Below, one piece after another: positions 22,295 to 33,703 of a DNA stretch of 64,000 nucleotides. This stretch comes from Gaeumannomyces sp. JS-464 (lineage: Eukaryota; Ascomycota; Sordariomycetes; Magnaporthales; Magnaporthaceae). Under the pieces are notes generated by a model. The model made no database searches. It saw only the letters and a list, made by a program, of their open reading frames with translations, and was not told the origin of the DNA. The DNA lies in assembly GCA_002197995.1 (NCBI GenBank), contig NGZR01000001.1, positions 10,416,001-10,480,000 on the forward strand, given 5' to 3'. The position numbers and the translations under genes were made by a program. Every line of letters begins with the position of its first letter. Position 1 is the first letter of the stretch.

Positions 22295-23699
22295 GGACAA
22301 GAGACAGGACGGTAGGCGGCCGCACGAGGAGGCCTAGGAAACGGCCGGGGATCGGAAGCAAGGCGTGATGAGCTGTCACCCACACCCCACGGGTGGAGGG
22401 TCAACGCTAGACGCGCCTGTCTGATGCAGTGGCGTGGGCCTAGGTAGGAGCTGTAGGAGCCGGCTCGGATGAATGCATGGTATTATTGGAACGTACACGG
22501 CGATTCGAGGAATGTGGTAGTTGCGGCAGGCAACGAGTATAACGGTGGCGCTCGGGGCAGGGGGCGCGGGTACATGGCTCTACGGTGCGCATTGTGGCAT
22601 TGGGGCAGCTTGGGAGCATTGGGGCCTTGGGAGCACTGGGGCAGCCTGGGACAGCACTGCGGGCATTGCAGACATTGTGGCAGAATTGCGGTTCCATCGC
22701 TAAACGCTGAAGCTAATAGCCAACACCGCTCTCTCCGCGCTTCCATCCCATTGTGCCTGGCGTCAGCACCGTGGCCTGGCTGCGGCCGACTCCTCAGCGC
22801 CACTGACCGGCGTCCGAAGCGCATGGAAACGAGGCCAAACAATGACGGCCCGTACCGTCGAGCTAATTCCTTCAAAGCTGCGATGCGCTGGGATTTTGAT
22901 ATTGCTCTGGCTCAGCGAATGCTTGCCCGTCGAGCGTCAATTACAACACGCCATTCGCCTCCGTCGGTGTCGTCATGGAGAGCGGGACCAGTGAGACGAG
23001 TTTGGGAAGCAGCCTCATCTCTGGCCGCCCACGAAGGCGATTGGTTGGGCCTCAGGGGCGGCGGCCCAATCCCGGACCGCACCACACGGCATCAAAAAGT
23101 AAACAACGACACTCGCCTCTCGGCTCCGTCTCACGAAACGACCATGGGCCGAGTTGCGCGGCTGTTTTTGCCGCCAACTTGCGTGCGGTCCCAGGCGCCG
23201 CTCATTACGTACGTGAACGCTGGAGTCGCATTGCGTCCAGCCCCGCCTGGCCTGCGTGCGCAGACGATCGATGGGCGCAGCAAGGGCTTGCCTGCCGGAC
23301 TCCACGTGCCAAGAGGCAGGGGCAGGGGCAGCGGCCAGCAAGCAGCGGGCAGTGAGGCAAGCAGCGAGAAACAGTCAACACGCCGGCGAAGCAGCGAAAG
23401 TCAGCACCAACACGCCGGTGAAGAGCGGCGAGCAAAACATCAACCGCCTGAACAGGACCTCACGCCGAGTGACGTGTCCATGGGCAACGCCTACACTGGC
23501 ATGACCCGGCAACATGCCAGACAGTCAGCGATGCCGACACGGTCCGGACAGGCGCATGCATCGAGACGGTCAGGCAGGAACCGGTTACACGCCGGCGCAG
23601 TCGTGACCGGGAAGGCATTGAAGCCCGAGAGGCCTCGTTTGCGGCCAAGCACGAAACCGGTGAGCCGGCGGGCTCGGCTGGTCGACCCTGGGCTCTTTG

Positions 23700-23768
23700 A
23701 TCCCCGGGCACTTGTATCCTGGGCAATTGCATCCTGGGCACTTGTATCCTGGGCGCTGCATCCCTGGG
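23700..23768. repeat. ATCCTGGGCACTTGT minisatellite
   Basis: Four to five tandem copies of a 15-16 bp unit, ATCCTGGGCACTTGT with variants. Confidence 0.7.
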
Positions 23769-25014
23769 CCACCTGTTGATCCCCTGCCTGTGGAGGCGGC
23801 GGGGATGCGGGCAGCCGCGAGAACAAGATTGTGGGGAGGCCAGGCTGTGTTGTCAGGCGTCGCCTTGCTGCTGCTGCGACAGAAGGGCGCCGAGTTCCGT
23901 GCCAAAAGGAGGCTGGTGGTAGCGACAGGTGGTGCTGGCCGGATCAAGCGAGTGATAATGCGGTTGACGGCCATGTTCGGCGGCCAGGCAGGCTGGCACG
24001 CTGCGAGGACAGCGCAACAGGCGGGACAGGGCTGCCGCACAATTGTGTCTTGGGTTCTGGTGTGGTGTCTGGCGAGTCTGGCGATCTGGCGAGGCGTCTG
24101 GCTCGATGCAAGGGAGGCATGGAGGAGCAAGGGAGAGCTGATGGGGAGACGCAGGTGACAACCGACCACATCAGGACTTGACGCTGGCGACAGCTTCTGT
24201 GCAGGCGCGCGGGACGCTGGCCTCTTCGCAGGCCCAGCGACCAGGCCCAGCGACCAGACCCAGCGACCCGGCCGGATCGCTCGTCATCACCCTTGTTTTT
24301 CGCTCTCGCTCCAAGCGCGTGCTCGCGGATGGCCCCGTCGGTCCGTGCACTATGCCTGGATGGCGTAAGCGTCTGTTCCATTTATATCTGGTAGTCCGCA
24401 CGCGCCATGTACTGCCCGGCAGAATCTGGCAGCCAGGTACCAGCCCCGCTTGCACCCCGCTCGCGCGAGTCAACGAGAACTGGGCCGTGCTCACGCTGAT
24501 GCCCACTGTGGTGGCCCTGTGAAGATGTGGGTCGACTTGGGGATGCTCGTGACGGCGACACGACGACTGAGAATACGCGACGTTGGATACGCGACGTCTG
24601 GACGTTGCATGTCGCTGGTCTTGTCTAGTTCCCGGCCGGACCTTTGTCTATTTTCTGGTCGGACCTTTGTCTAGTCTGGCTGGCCTGCCCGGTTTCCGCC
24701 GCGACCGTAACGGCGCTCGATCGACAGTCGCTGTACGCGCCCTGCACCAGAACAGCCTCATACCACGGCGCGATATAGCTTGGGTTGCGGTGCGTCCTGT
24801 CCGCATCTGGCTGCCTGGCACCGTGGCCGGCCGCAGGACCCGAGCGACGCTGTGCAATCGCTCAGTTGCGCGGGTACTTGGTGCTTCGGTACCGGCTTGT
24901 CTCTCTGGGCGCTTTCGACAGCGCGGATACCTCGCGACACCTGGCGGAAGTGCTGCCGGAGACTGCTGGCGCTGGACGCACACTGGCGTCCGCTGGACCA
25001 CGGATCACGGACCA

Positions 25015-25125
25015 CTGGTCACTGGACACCCTGGACACCCTGGACACACTAGACACCGCTGGACACACTAGACACCGCTGGACACCACACTGGGCACCAC
25101 GGACACCACTGGACACCACTGCTGG
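25015..25125. repeat. CTGGACACC minisatellite
   Basis: About ten imperfect copies of a 9-10 bp CTGGACACC/CTAGACACCG unit. Confidence 0.8.
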
Positions 25126-25329
25126 ACCACCGCGTCTGTCTGCCACCTTCCCCCCCTCCACTGACGCCGGCCCCTAAGGACACCCCGTCGTGGACGTATC
25201 CGAGATCATCCGCGCCAGAAGCCGGCGTCCACCCTCGCTAGGACTTTCCGCATTCACCCCTCGCGATAACACGCCACCACCCACTCTCCGCCAAGAGGCG
25301 GAATCAGGGCGAGCAGTGATCAACAGGCC

Positions 25330-26320
25330 ATGGCGGCAGATCGGGACGAGGGCTGCTGTGCGGCCGACAACTCATCAAGCGTTGGCCACCTGTCCCTGGC
25401 GCGACGCTGCGATCCTACACACGCACCGTGGCTGTCTGCTGGGCACGACCATTCGACCGTGGCACATCCGGAGCGCGGCCGGTCTCGCGCGCCCCTCCTG
25501 GACCGCCCAATTTCATGTAGGGTGCGGCCAGGCTCGTGGCCGCGAGGTCTGGCGGGCGCTGGGCTGCTGCTGCTGCTGCTGCGGGCGCTCTCACAACTCC
25601 TGCGAGTCCGGCTGGGTCGTGGTGCTGCTCGTCCGGGACGTCGCGCAGCAGCTCAGTCGGGCGCTCTTGCGAGGGTCTGGACGGACTGCCCAACGAGGTG
25701 CTGCTGCACATTTTTGGCTATCTCGAGGTCTGCGACCTCCTGGCAACATCGAGGGTAAGCGCTTGTCAGCCACCGAGATTCAAACGTCCCTGCTTCTAAC
25801 AAACCAGACAAACCACCACCTCCGCCACCTCTCGCTCGCCCCCATCGTCCACTCGCTCCGGCTGCGCCGAACCCGAAAGGCCCTGCCGCCGCTCCTCTGG
25901 TCCCGCCCGTCCCTCGCCGACCTGATGGGCCGGCGCATCTTCATGACGCAGACGACGGCCGTGTCGCGCCGGCTGGCCCGCTCGCTCGTGTCGATCCGCC
26001 TGTCGCGCCGCCTCGCCGCCCGGCCCTCGCCCGAGGCCCTGGTGACGCGCTCCATCCTGCCGGCCGAGTGCTGTCCCGGCGGCCCGGTTGCGCCGGCCAT
26101 CGTGGCCAAGAAGCGCGCGGTCGAGAAGGAGCGCGTCAAGGACGGGCTGCGCCGCTTTGTGGCCGTCTGGACCGGCGAGGTCCGGCAGCGCGCCGAGGGC
26201 GTCCGGCGCTGGGAGGAGTCGCGGGGGGTCGGCAGGGTCTGGAGGCTGAAGCGGTTCTGGGAGCGTGTGGAGCGTGTGGCATGTAGGAGTCTGGCATGCT
26301 GTGGGCATGTACTTGTGTAG
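25330..26320 (+). CDS. F-box protein, fungal-specific
   Basis: Probable substrate adaptor of an SCF ubiquitin ligase. The F-box is clear: LDGLPNEVLLHIFGYLEVCD, then LLATSR. A 53-nt intron at 25755-25807 (GTAAGC...CCAG) splits it after LLATSR and joins to TNHHLRHLSLAP in phase. The C-terminal part is Arg-rich (SRRLARSLVSIRLSRRLAAR) and ends with a basic helix and a Cys-containing tail at TAG 26318-26320. The start is uncertain. An ATG at 25330 opens a long frame, but that frame is one base off the F-box frame, so either a base is missing between about 25520 and 25690, or translation starts later. No substrate-binding domain is recognisable. Confidence 0.65.
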
Positions 26321-26403
26321 GAGCCTGATACATAGCTGCAGGCAGGTAGTGGCAGGCAGTGGCAGGTAGCAGCAGCTCCGTGTATTATGCTTTTATTGTA
26401 CAT

Positions 26404-27395
26404 CTACCTGAACCGGAAGGCATCCCAATCATCGTCTTCGTCGTCGTCGTCGCTTGCTGTGTCTTTTGGCGACGCAACCTTGTCCACTTTGACGACCGTC
26501 CGCACCCGTAATGCTCCCTGCGCTCCTTGAGCCGCCGCACCCGGGCCTCGAGCTCCTCCATCTCCTCAAACTCGGCCTCGAGGGCCCGCGTGGCCTCCTC
26601 GCGCTCGTCCTCCATCTCCACGTCGGCCGCCATCCGCCGCTTGGTCAGGTTCTCCTCGGCCACCTGCTCGGAAGTCATTGGGGCCGCGCTGATGACGGCG
26701 TCTGCTGCCGGGGCGTTGACGACTTCTGCCTCGAATGCCGCCCACTCGTCCTCGTCGACTGCAGGCGGTGGTGCCTTGTCTGCGGTGAATCCAGCGGTGG
26801 GAGCGGGAGCAGCAGCAGCAGTAGCCGCAGCGGCATGTCTGGGCGCCTCCAACGGCGAATTCCTCACGCCCAAGCCGATGCCCGCGTCCCGCGCGTTCGG
26901 GGTGGCCGGCCGCGACGGGATCTGCAGCTCGACGCCTAGCACCGGCGTGCCCGACTGGCGGCGCGTCAGGGGCGGCGTGTGCTGCGGCGTGCGCCTCCCG
27001 TCGCGCCTGCTGCCCGTGGTATTCGGCGTGCCGACCGACGGCGACAGCATCGACGTGTCCGAGTCGGTTCCGGCCGACATGTCGTTCTTGCTGCGCTTCT
27101 TGCGCACGTCCTTGTCCTCGGGCGCGTCGTCCGGCAGCTCCTCGTCATGTTTCCTCTTGTGCGAGACCTGCGCGAGGTCCTGCGTCGAAGAAGATGCCTC
27201 TTGCTCCAGCTGCTTGGCGGCCGCCCGATGGCGGTGGGCGGACGTGCGGACGTGGGCGTCCCACAGCGAGTCGGCCTTGATGGGCTCGTGGCACACCAGG
27301 CAGAGCAGCCTGCCGGCGTCCGAGTAGGCGGCGTGCGGGTGCTCGATGCGGCGGGAGGCGCGCTGCTGGCGGAGGAGCGAGCGGACGTCGGCCAT
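26404..27395 (-). CDS. ZNF830/CCDC16-type zinc-finger protein
   Basis: Orthologue of the ZNF830 (CCDC16) family, nuclear proteins linked to pre-mRNA splicing and genome maintenance in animals. It starts MADVRSLLRQQRASRRI. The single C2H2 finger is in CLVCHEPIKADSLWDAHVRT with the second His in TSAH (C-x2-C-x12-H-x5-H). A Ser/Pro/Ala-rich middle follows, then a conserved acidic coiled coil (EEATRALEAEFEEMEELEAR, VRRLKERRE). A base is missing near 26510. With it restored the C terminus reads VASPKDTASDDDDEDDDWDA and then FRFR with TAG at 26404-26406, the typical acidic end of the family. Without it the frame runs into unrelated sequence. Divergent from MED7 across 188 bp. Confidence 0.85.
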
Positions 27396-27583
27396 GTTGG
27401 TGGTTGGGCTGGGTGTGGTTGGGTCTGGCGTCGGGTCTGGAGCGCGGTCGGGTCTGGAGCGTGGTCTGCCGCTGAAGCGTGGAGGCTATTTCTGGTGGGC
27501 CGAATGACGCCACCGCCACCGTCAGCCACCATCGGAGTTTCCCCCTGGGGCTCACTTCTTGACCACCAACCACCACCACGACC

Positions 27584-28261
27584 ATGGACGAGGAGGCCAC
27601 CCACACAACCTTCCCTCCGCCTCCGCCCTTCTGGCGCGACTTCACGCCCGACCGGCTGGAGCGTGTCGACCACCTCCGGCGCGAGTACACCGACGCGACC
27701 GGCGCCCAGCCCCCGCCCCGCCTCAACGGCATCCCCGACGACCTAGTCAACCTGCAGCCGCCGCCCGAGCCCGCCGACGGCCAGTGGCGCTGCTTCGGCA
27801 GCCTCTACACGCTTAAGGACGAGCTACCCGGCCTCGAGGCCCAGGACATCCAGCGCCTGATCCCCGCCGACGACGCCGACCGCCCGCTGGTGCTCAAGCG
27901 CCTGGCCAAGTCGCTGCTGCTCAACTTCCTCGAGCTGGTCGGCGTGCTGGCCTCGAACCCGGCCGAGTCGGACGACAAGATCAAGGACATTACCGCCCTG
28001 CTGATGAACGTCGAGCACGCCATCAACGAGTACCGGCCCCACCAGACGCGCGAGCAGCTGATCGAGCTGATGCAGGACCACCTCGACCGCACCAGGGCCG
28101 AGACCGCCGCCCTGCGCGCCGCCACCGACCGCGCCCGCCGCGTGCTCGAGGGGCTGGGCAGCATTGAGATTCCGGCCGTCGACCTGGACAAGGCGGTCCC
28201 GGACGTCCTGGAGCGTGAGCGGCGAGTCTGGGGGGCCATGGACATGGCTTTGCGCCTGTGA
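27584..28261 (+). CDS. MED7: Mediator complex subunit 7
   Basis: Middle-module subunit of the RNA polymerase II Mediator; it dimerises with Med21. 225 residues, intact, single exon. The N terminus has the hallmark Pro-rich FPPPPPFWRDFTPDRL. The central conserved block is LRLNG-like (PPPRLNGIPDDLVNLQPPPE, then YTLKDELPGLEAQDIQRLIP). The long C-terminal helices include LKRLAKSLLLNFLELVGVLA, EYRPHQTREQLIELMQDHL and heptad-rich RAETAALRAATDRARRVLEG, the Med21-binding coiled coil. The start codon lies in a good context (CACGACCATGG). The promoter is shared with the divergent ZNF830-like gene. Confidence 0.93.
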   Translation: MDEEATHTTFPPPPPFWRDFTPDRLERVDHLRREYTDATGAQPPPRLNGIPDDLVNLQPPPEPADGQWRCFGSLYTLKDELPGLEAQDIQRLIPADDADRPLVLKRLAKSLLLNFLELVGVLASNPAESDDKIKDITALLMNVEHAINEYRPHQTREQLIELMQDHLDRTRAETAALRAATDRARRVLEGLGSIEIPAVDLDKAVPDVLERERRVWGAMDMALRL

Positions 28262-28520
28262 GGGCTTGTCGAGCAGCACTGGGTTGGGATTACTGGGCGG
28301 CTGGGCTGGAATTCCTGGGCAGCTCTGAGCTGGAGTTACTGGTGTTGTCATCAGCGGTCACGATGGAGCTGGAGTTACGCGGTGATCGAGATACGTCTAC
28401 GCTGGATAATAATACAATGGATGCGACGCGAACACGTTGATAGACACGGATGCGGGCTTCATTAGATCAAACTGGCTCTCCCTCTTACACGTCCTGCCTT
28501 CTCTCCCGAAGCACCCCTTG
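28262..28520. other. Intergenic, convergent 3' ends
   Basis: Short region between MED7 and the WW/FF-domain gene. The latter may extend to 28485 or 28462 (see that entry). Confidence 0.5.
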
Positions 28521-29970
28521 CTAGCTGTTCTGACTCTTGTCCTCGCCTATCGCCCGCAGCGCCTGCTCGCGCCGCGCCCGCCCCTCCCTGGCCGTCTCGT
28601 CCACCGCCGCGGGCAGACTCTGGATGTAGGCCTCGACCAGCGGGTCCCGCGTCTCCGGGGCCAGCGAGATGAAGCGCAGGTCGGTCAGCACCTGCGGCGG
28701 GAGGTGCCCCGGGTCCGTCTGGCGGTTCAGCACCGACAGCGGCTGCGCCTTGAGCAGCGCCGTCAGGTCCGCCTTGCGCGCGGCCTCGGGCAGCTTGAGC
28801 CGCACCACGTGCTCGCGGTACCACTTCTCGCGGTCCTTGTCCGACAGCGCCGCGTCGGCATCGGCGCCTCCTTGCGGTGCTTGCGCTTGAACTCGGGCCA
28901 GTACAGCTTCGGGTTCGCCTTGGCCTGCAGGAACGCCATGAACGGCACGCGCGGGTCCGTCTTCTCCTCCTTGGCTCGTTGCTCCTTGTGCGTCCTGATG
29001 CGCTCGCGCGACCACTCCTCCCACACCTCCTTGCGCTCCCGCATCGTGCCGAGCACCGTGTAGCGCGGGTCGTCCATGACCTTACCCTCCTCCAGCAGCT
29101 TCTCCCACGGGCTGTAGGGGCTGATGAAGTCGTCGAGGAGGTCCTTGAAGAGCGCGCGCGCGTCCTCGTCGCTCAGCTCCGCCCCGACCGTGCCTTCTGG
29201 CCACTCGTCCATGTTGCCGTCGTCGTAGTCGCCCGGCTCGAGCCCGTACTCGTCGCCCATGGCCTGCAGCTGGAACGCGATGTCGTCCTCGCCAAACTCG
29301 GCTGGTTCTTCCGTCTTTTGGCGTTTGGTCGGGTTTTCTTCGTCGTCGGTGACCTCGATCTCCTCGTACTCGCTGTCGCTGTCTTGGTCGTGTGGCTCCG
29401 AGCCGGGGCCAGCTGCAGGCTCCGCGTCCTTGGCAGCCTCGACTGTCTTTGCCTCGTCCGTCTTGGTCTCGTCCGCCTTGGCCTCGCCCGCCTTCGCCTC
29501 GCCCGCCTTCTCGCGGATCCGCGCCTTGTCCAGCTCCAGAATGCTCTCCTTCAGCCGCTCCGGTATCCGCCAGTAGCTCGCGTTCTTGGTCGGGTTGTAC
29601 GCGAACCGCCGCCCGTACTTTGTGTACACCAGCACCCACGGCTCGCAGCCCGGGATCTCGACCTTGGACTTGGGCTTGTCGGTGGGCTGCGGTCTCGGTT
29701 GGCCGCCTCCGCGCCCGCCGCGTCCTCTGCCTGCGAGCCGCGCTCCGGACGCGGCGCCATCTGGGCCATGAAGGCATTGGCGGCGCGCGGATCTGAGAGG
29801 CGCACGGGTGGGAGGGCTTCTGGGACCGGCGCGGCCGCGGCCGGGCGCTTGTAGGTCGACTCACCCGTCGCGGCATTGTAGTAGTACGTGTGGCCCGTCG
29901 GCGCCTGGTGCTCGGTCCAGCCGGGAGGCAGCGAGGCCTCGGGGGCCGGTTTATATGTCGACTTGAGCAT
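28521..29970 (-). CDS. WW/FF-domain protein (Dre4/TCERG1-like)
   Basis: Nuclear protein of the type that links splicing factors to the RNA polymerase II C-terminal domain; S. pombe Dre4 and human TCERG1 have this layout. It starts MLKSTYKPAPEASLPPGW. WW domain 1 is at residues 15-42 (LPPGWTEHQAPTGHTYYYN). A degenerate second WW follows (EPWVLVYTKYGRRFAYNP, YWRIP). An acidic linker leads to FF-type helices (FKDLLDDFISPYSPWEKLLE, VWEEWSRERIRTHKEQ, PRVPFMAFLQAKANPKLYWP). Two missing bases (near 29745 and 28863) are needed to keep these in one frame. The C terminus is doubtful: the frame stops TAG at 28521 after EDKSQNS, but family-like sequence (GVLRE) lies just beyond, so the true stop may be at 28485 or 28462. 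Divergent from the hydrolase gene. Confidence 0.82.
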
Positions 29971-30230
29971 GGCGTTGGTGTGTTGCGGTCAGGTTTCTGA
30001 CGATGCATCACGTGTGCCTTTTGAATGAAGTGGGGCACGAGCGGGTCGATGACGACACTCTCCTTACGCGCTTAGACTCGCATCTCAGCTCAACGCCCCT
30101 GCATCTCCAGTTGCGCCCTGCTACACTCCAGCCAACGCAACGCACTACTACATCCCCAGCTAGCGCCCTGCTACCTCCAGCCAACGCCCTGCTGCCTCTC
30201 ATCTCGGGTTCCTCAGAACGTCGGCTCACC

Positions 30231-31020
30231 ATGGCTTCCAACCTCCCCGCCAGGTGCTGCACCGTCGGCGCCAAGCTCGGGTGAGCCCCTCCCGCATCCA
30301 AGCCTGAACCAAGCTAACACACGCAGGGGCACTCCCGCCGGCAAGATGGTCAAAGTCGACGAGTGGGATGCCTACCTCGCCGTCCCCGAGCAGCCGCGCA
30401 AGGACGTCGCCATCCTGATGCTGCCCGACGTCATCGGCATCTGGCAGAACAGCCAGCTGCTGGCCGACCGGTACGCCGCCAACGGCTACACCACCATGAT
30501 CCTCGACATCTACAACGGCGACCCCCTGTCGCTCAACCGCCCCGAGGACTTTGACTTTGCCGCCTGGAAGGACAAGGGCTCCGACGGCAAGAACCCCCAC
30601 ACCCCTGCCGCCGTCGACCCCATCGTCGAGGCCGCCGTCAGGCAGCTCAAGGCCGACCACGGCGTCAAGCGCCTCGGCGCCGTCGGCGTCTGCTTCGGCG
30701 CCAAGTACGTCTGCCGCCACTTCAAGTCCGGCATCGACGTCGGCTTCCTGTGCCACCCATCCTTTGTCGACGAGGCCGAGCTCGAGGCCGTCGGGCCCCT
30801 CGGCATCGCCGCCGCCGAGACCGACTCCATCTTCCCGGCCGCCAAGCGCCACCGCTCCGAGGAGATCCTCAAGAAGACCGGCCAGCCCTACCAGATCACC
30901 CTCTACTCTGGCGTCGTCCACGGCTTCACCGTCCGCGGCGACATGTCCAAAAAGGTCGAGCGCTACGCCAAGGAGGCCGCCTTTCACCAGGCCGTGCAGT
31001 GGTTTGACGCGTGGCTGTAG
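30231..31020 (+). CDS. Dienelactone hydrolase family protein
   Basis: Alpha/beta hydrolase of the dienelactone hydrolase family, cytosolic, likely acting on lactones or small esters; the true substrate is unknown. Exon 1 (30231-30280) encodes MASNLPARCCTVGAKLG. A 46-nt intron (30281-30326) follows, then exon 2 to TAG at 31018-31020; 247 residues in total. The catalytic triad is visible: nucleophile Cys in GVCFGAKY, Asp in AETDSIFP, and His in GVVHGFTVRG. LPDVIGIWQNSQLLADRYA matches the oxyanion/early helix region of fungal homologues. The frame is intact. It is the last normal gene before the AT-rich block, and a stray copy of its final codons lies at about 32,882. Confidence 0.92.
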
Positions 31021-31811
31021 TTGATAGCTCTAGAAACGCAACAAGATGCCTGTGCTTGAGCCTCGTTACCCTCCGTTCCACTCCCCTGTTCACTCCCTCT
31101 CTCCTTTTCACTTTCTCATGTCCTCTTCCTTGCTTCAATTGGGCACCCAGGAGAAACGTCCAGATGCCATCGGACACCCCGTTAGCGCCTCTAGGTAACG
31201 CGACGCCTCCGCGAACGAACAACACTGAACTACCACACGGTTGACGTTTTTTGTAAATCCACGCGACTCCGCTTCCACCTGAAAGGCCATAGGTCACAGC
31301 TCTGTCTTCAAAAACATGCATCTCAAGCACCTCGTTGCCGATCCTGACCTGCCTGATGGTGGCCATCTCTGGAAGACACAGGTGGGTCAGTACGTCAGGC
31401 CAAAACGCGAAGGGACAACGGTAACCTACTGGCGATGTGACTTGGTCTCGGCTGCGACGCGATGTCGGCTGCAACGGGATGGCAGGATTGCTTTGGATGC
31501 TAAAGGTAGAGTCAGTACTCGTTAGAAGAGATGGGAGAGTGAAGAACGAACCAAACCTACTGCGCGATGGAGCTAGAAGAGTTGATCCTGGAGTCTTGGG
31601 GTTTGGGAGGTTGTGGTTTGGACCAGATTGGAACTTGGAGGAGTGACTGGGTGGACGGACGTCTGTAAATATCTAGGTAGGTAGGAAGGCCTTCCCCTGA
31701 ATCACCTTGAGAACTGCTGTCTTCAGATATCATCCAACTCGCGTACAAATCATTCTTTTACAAGTCATCTCCCCCACCTCCATGGTCAACCCCAGAGCAC
31801 CACATCCTTTA
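31021..31811. other. Intergenic at edge of the repeat block
   Basis: No gene supported. The 3' region of the hydrolase gene is pyrimidine-rich. Its right end (from about 31755) shares an imperfect 25-bp direct repeat (TTTACAAGTCATCTCCCCCA) with sequence just beyond the MITE at 32501. Confidence 0.5.
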
Positions 31812-32501
31812 GGGCCTGTTCGAGACTATCCGGTTTTTAGTTTTTTAACCCCCCTTGTGGTTTTTTGCCCAGATTTAAGCTTAATTCTTGATATAGGACA
31901 ACGCCCGGGATCCAGTCATGTATATTTGGGCCTGTTTGTCGGTGGATTCCCATCCAGGGCCGACACGAAACGCCTATCTGTCGCAAAGGAGCGGGCCACC
32001 ACAGGGGATTTGCCACAAAAAAAAAAGGGAAGTGGCAAATCCAGGTATTAATTGTTAAAAACCTTTGCTATTTTTGGTCCGATGCGCGGCGCGCACCGAT
32101 TAAAAGCGATAAAAAAAAATATTTATTAATAAAACCGACAAAAGCGAATTGAATGGTTTATTTGATATATTAAACGGTTAAAAATTGCGGTTAAAATAAA
32201 CCAGTTAATTTGGTGCACCTTACCAGATTTAACCTGCGGGCCGGCCGGTCTTATCCCTCCTGGTCTTTCCTAAACCCTCCCAGACCTTCCCTGATCAAAA
32301 GCCACAGGTGGCTTACAGGGCTTCCATCCAGGCGACTCGTTAGCCTGGTCAAAATGGTACTTCTAGCGGGGCAAAAGTTATGCTTATTGGGCGTTTTACA
32401 GGGATCTGGGCCGGGGGTCTCGGATCCACAATCGGTTTTTCAAGCGGTTGGCAAAAATAGTATGGAAAAAACAAAAAACCGCAATAGTCTCGAACAGGGC
32501 T
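31812..32501. mobile_element. Harbinger-type MITE, 690 bp
   Basis: Terminal inverted repeats GGGCCTGTTCGAGACTAT (left, 31812) and AGCCCTGTTCGAGACTAT (right, reverse-complemented, from 32501), flanked on both sides by TTA (31809-31811 and 32502-32504). A 3-bp TTA duplication with GGGCCTGTT-like ends is the pattern of PIF/Harbinger MITEs. The interior is A/T-homopolymer-rich and non-coding. A second, diverged copy of its right end lies at 55,590. Confidence 0.7.
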
Positions 32502-33703
32502 TTACAGGTCATCTCCCCCACATCCAATGCATGCTCCGGAGCGTCCACGGTTACAATCACTTCTAATGACCACGCCACCTTGTGGATCAAAGGCTCCAGT
32601 AGTTGTGCTGATGACTGTATGTGTGCTGTTGGATCTTGCGCGTCTCGGGATGAATCATTGCGGCGGCGGGCCGGGGCCGCTCGAACATACCTAGGTACCC
32701 ATCTGTATACATGGGCGGGGATGCCACCATTGAGATGCGCCATTTCTGGAAAGAAAGGTGACTGTATCTAAATTTGGCGGCCATTGCGCTTGTGGAGCCG
32801 ACTCTGGAGGTGGCCGTAAATGACAGAGTTATGAAGCCTTGTAAGGGGTGACTGAGCTGGGCTATGAAGCCAACTCGAATTGGTTTGGCGCGTGGCTGTA
32901 GTTGGAGAAGCTAGCAAGAACATAATGTGGCATCTGCTGTACATTTTTTGTTCTTTTTTATTCCATTTTACGTTGTTCTCTTGTCCCTCTTCTTATTCCT
33001 CTTGTTCCTCTTCTTGTTCCTCTTCTTGTTCCTCTTGTTCCTCTTACTCCTATTGCTGATCAGCCTTGGGGTATCTAATCCCATTGTGACAGTGGTTGGA
33101 GATGACCTGAGGTGATTGTACTCAAAGGTGACTGCGCTATGGATCTATATCCGAAGGTGGTTGAGCTATGATAGCAGTTGCCTGGGCCTCTACGCTTATC
33201 AAGCAAATCCTGGAGGCGGTTTTAAATGATGTGTAGCTGATTGGAGCTGGGAAGTGACTGGCTTGTGGAGCTCACCTAGAAGGTGGCTGTATTTGTGGAG
33301 GCCGTTTTTGAGCCAGTCGAGATGATTTGCGATGATTGTAGCTGTATTTGTGGAGGTGACCCCGCTTATCCAACGGTTGTTGTAGATGATTTGTGAATGA
33401 TTTTGGAGATGATTGGAGGTGAGCTGGGTGCTTAGGTTAGCGGCTGTTCTATCCCAAGCGATTCGGGGGAAGATTTTGAAGTATATAACCCGGTCATCCT
33501 GCCTTAGGTTTCTATCTGATCAACTTCAAATCGGTAACTCCCACTATTACTTTCTAGTAAAACATTTTAAGCGCAGTAGGTCACTCCTTATTTTAAACAT
33601 CTGCTTAAATAATTACTAATGGACCTTTGCACTTAGCGTAAACGAGTCCCTTAAATCAACTCGGGCCCGAAACGAAGCCAAAGTTACCAGTAAAGCCGGA
33701 GTA
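32502..33703. other. Transition zone, repeats and gene debris
   Basis: No gene. It contains a segment at about 32,580-32,760 that also occurs reverse-complemented at about 55,290-55,410, a copy of the hydrolase gene's last codons and 3' flank at 32,882-32,945 (TTTGGCGCGTGGCTGTAGTTG), and a pyrimidine microsatellite. AT content rises sharply after about 33,500. Confidence 0.5.
32990..33050. repeat. TTCCTCTTG microsatellite
   Basis: Six to seven TTCCTCTTG/TTCCTC units on the plus strand. Confidence 0.8.

Larger units (their letters stand above)
18871..25329. other. Gene-poor GC-rich interval with minisatellites
   Basis: About 6.5 kb without a supportable gene between two divergent genes. It is GC-rich and not RIP-mutated, so it is not ordinary transposon debris. 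Open frames occur on both strands (the longest near 22,469-23,779) but encode low-complexity Arg/Gly/Trp/His-rich sequence with no domain. Several separate tandem repeats are present: TGACTGAAGGGTCA-type near 20,615-20,690, a purine-rich block at 22,090-22,310, TTGTATCCTGGGCA-type at 23,700-23,765 and CTGGACACC-type at 25,015-25,125. It could hold long non-coding transcripts or large UTRs. Confidence 0.5.

Noticed and set aside
22469..23779. 436-codon open frame on the plus strand
   Set aside because: Low-complexity Trp/Gly/Arg/His-rich translation without domain, intron or homology-like features; long chance frames are common in GC-rich DNA.
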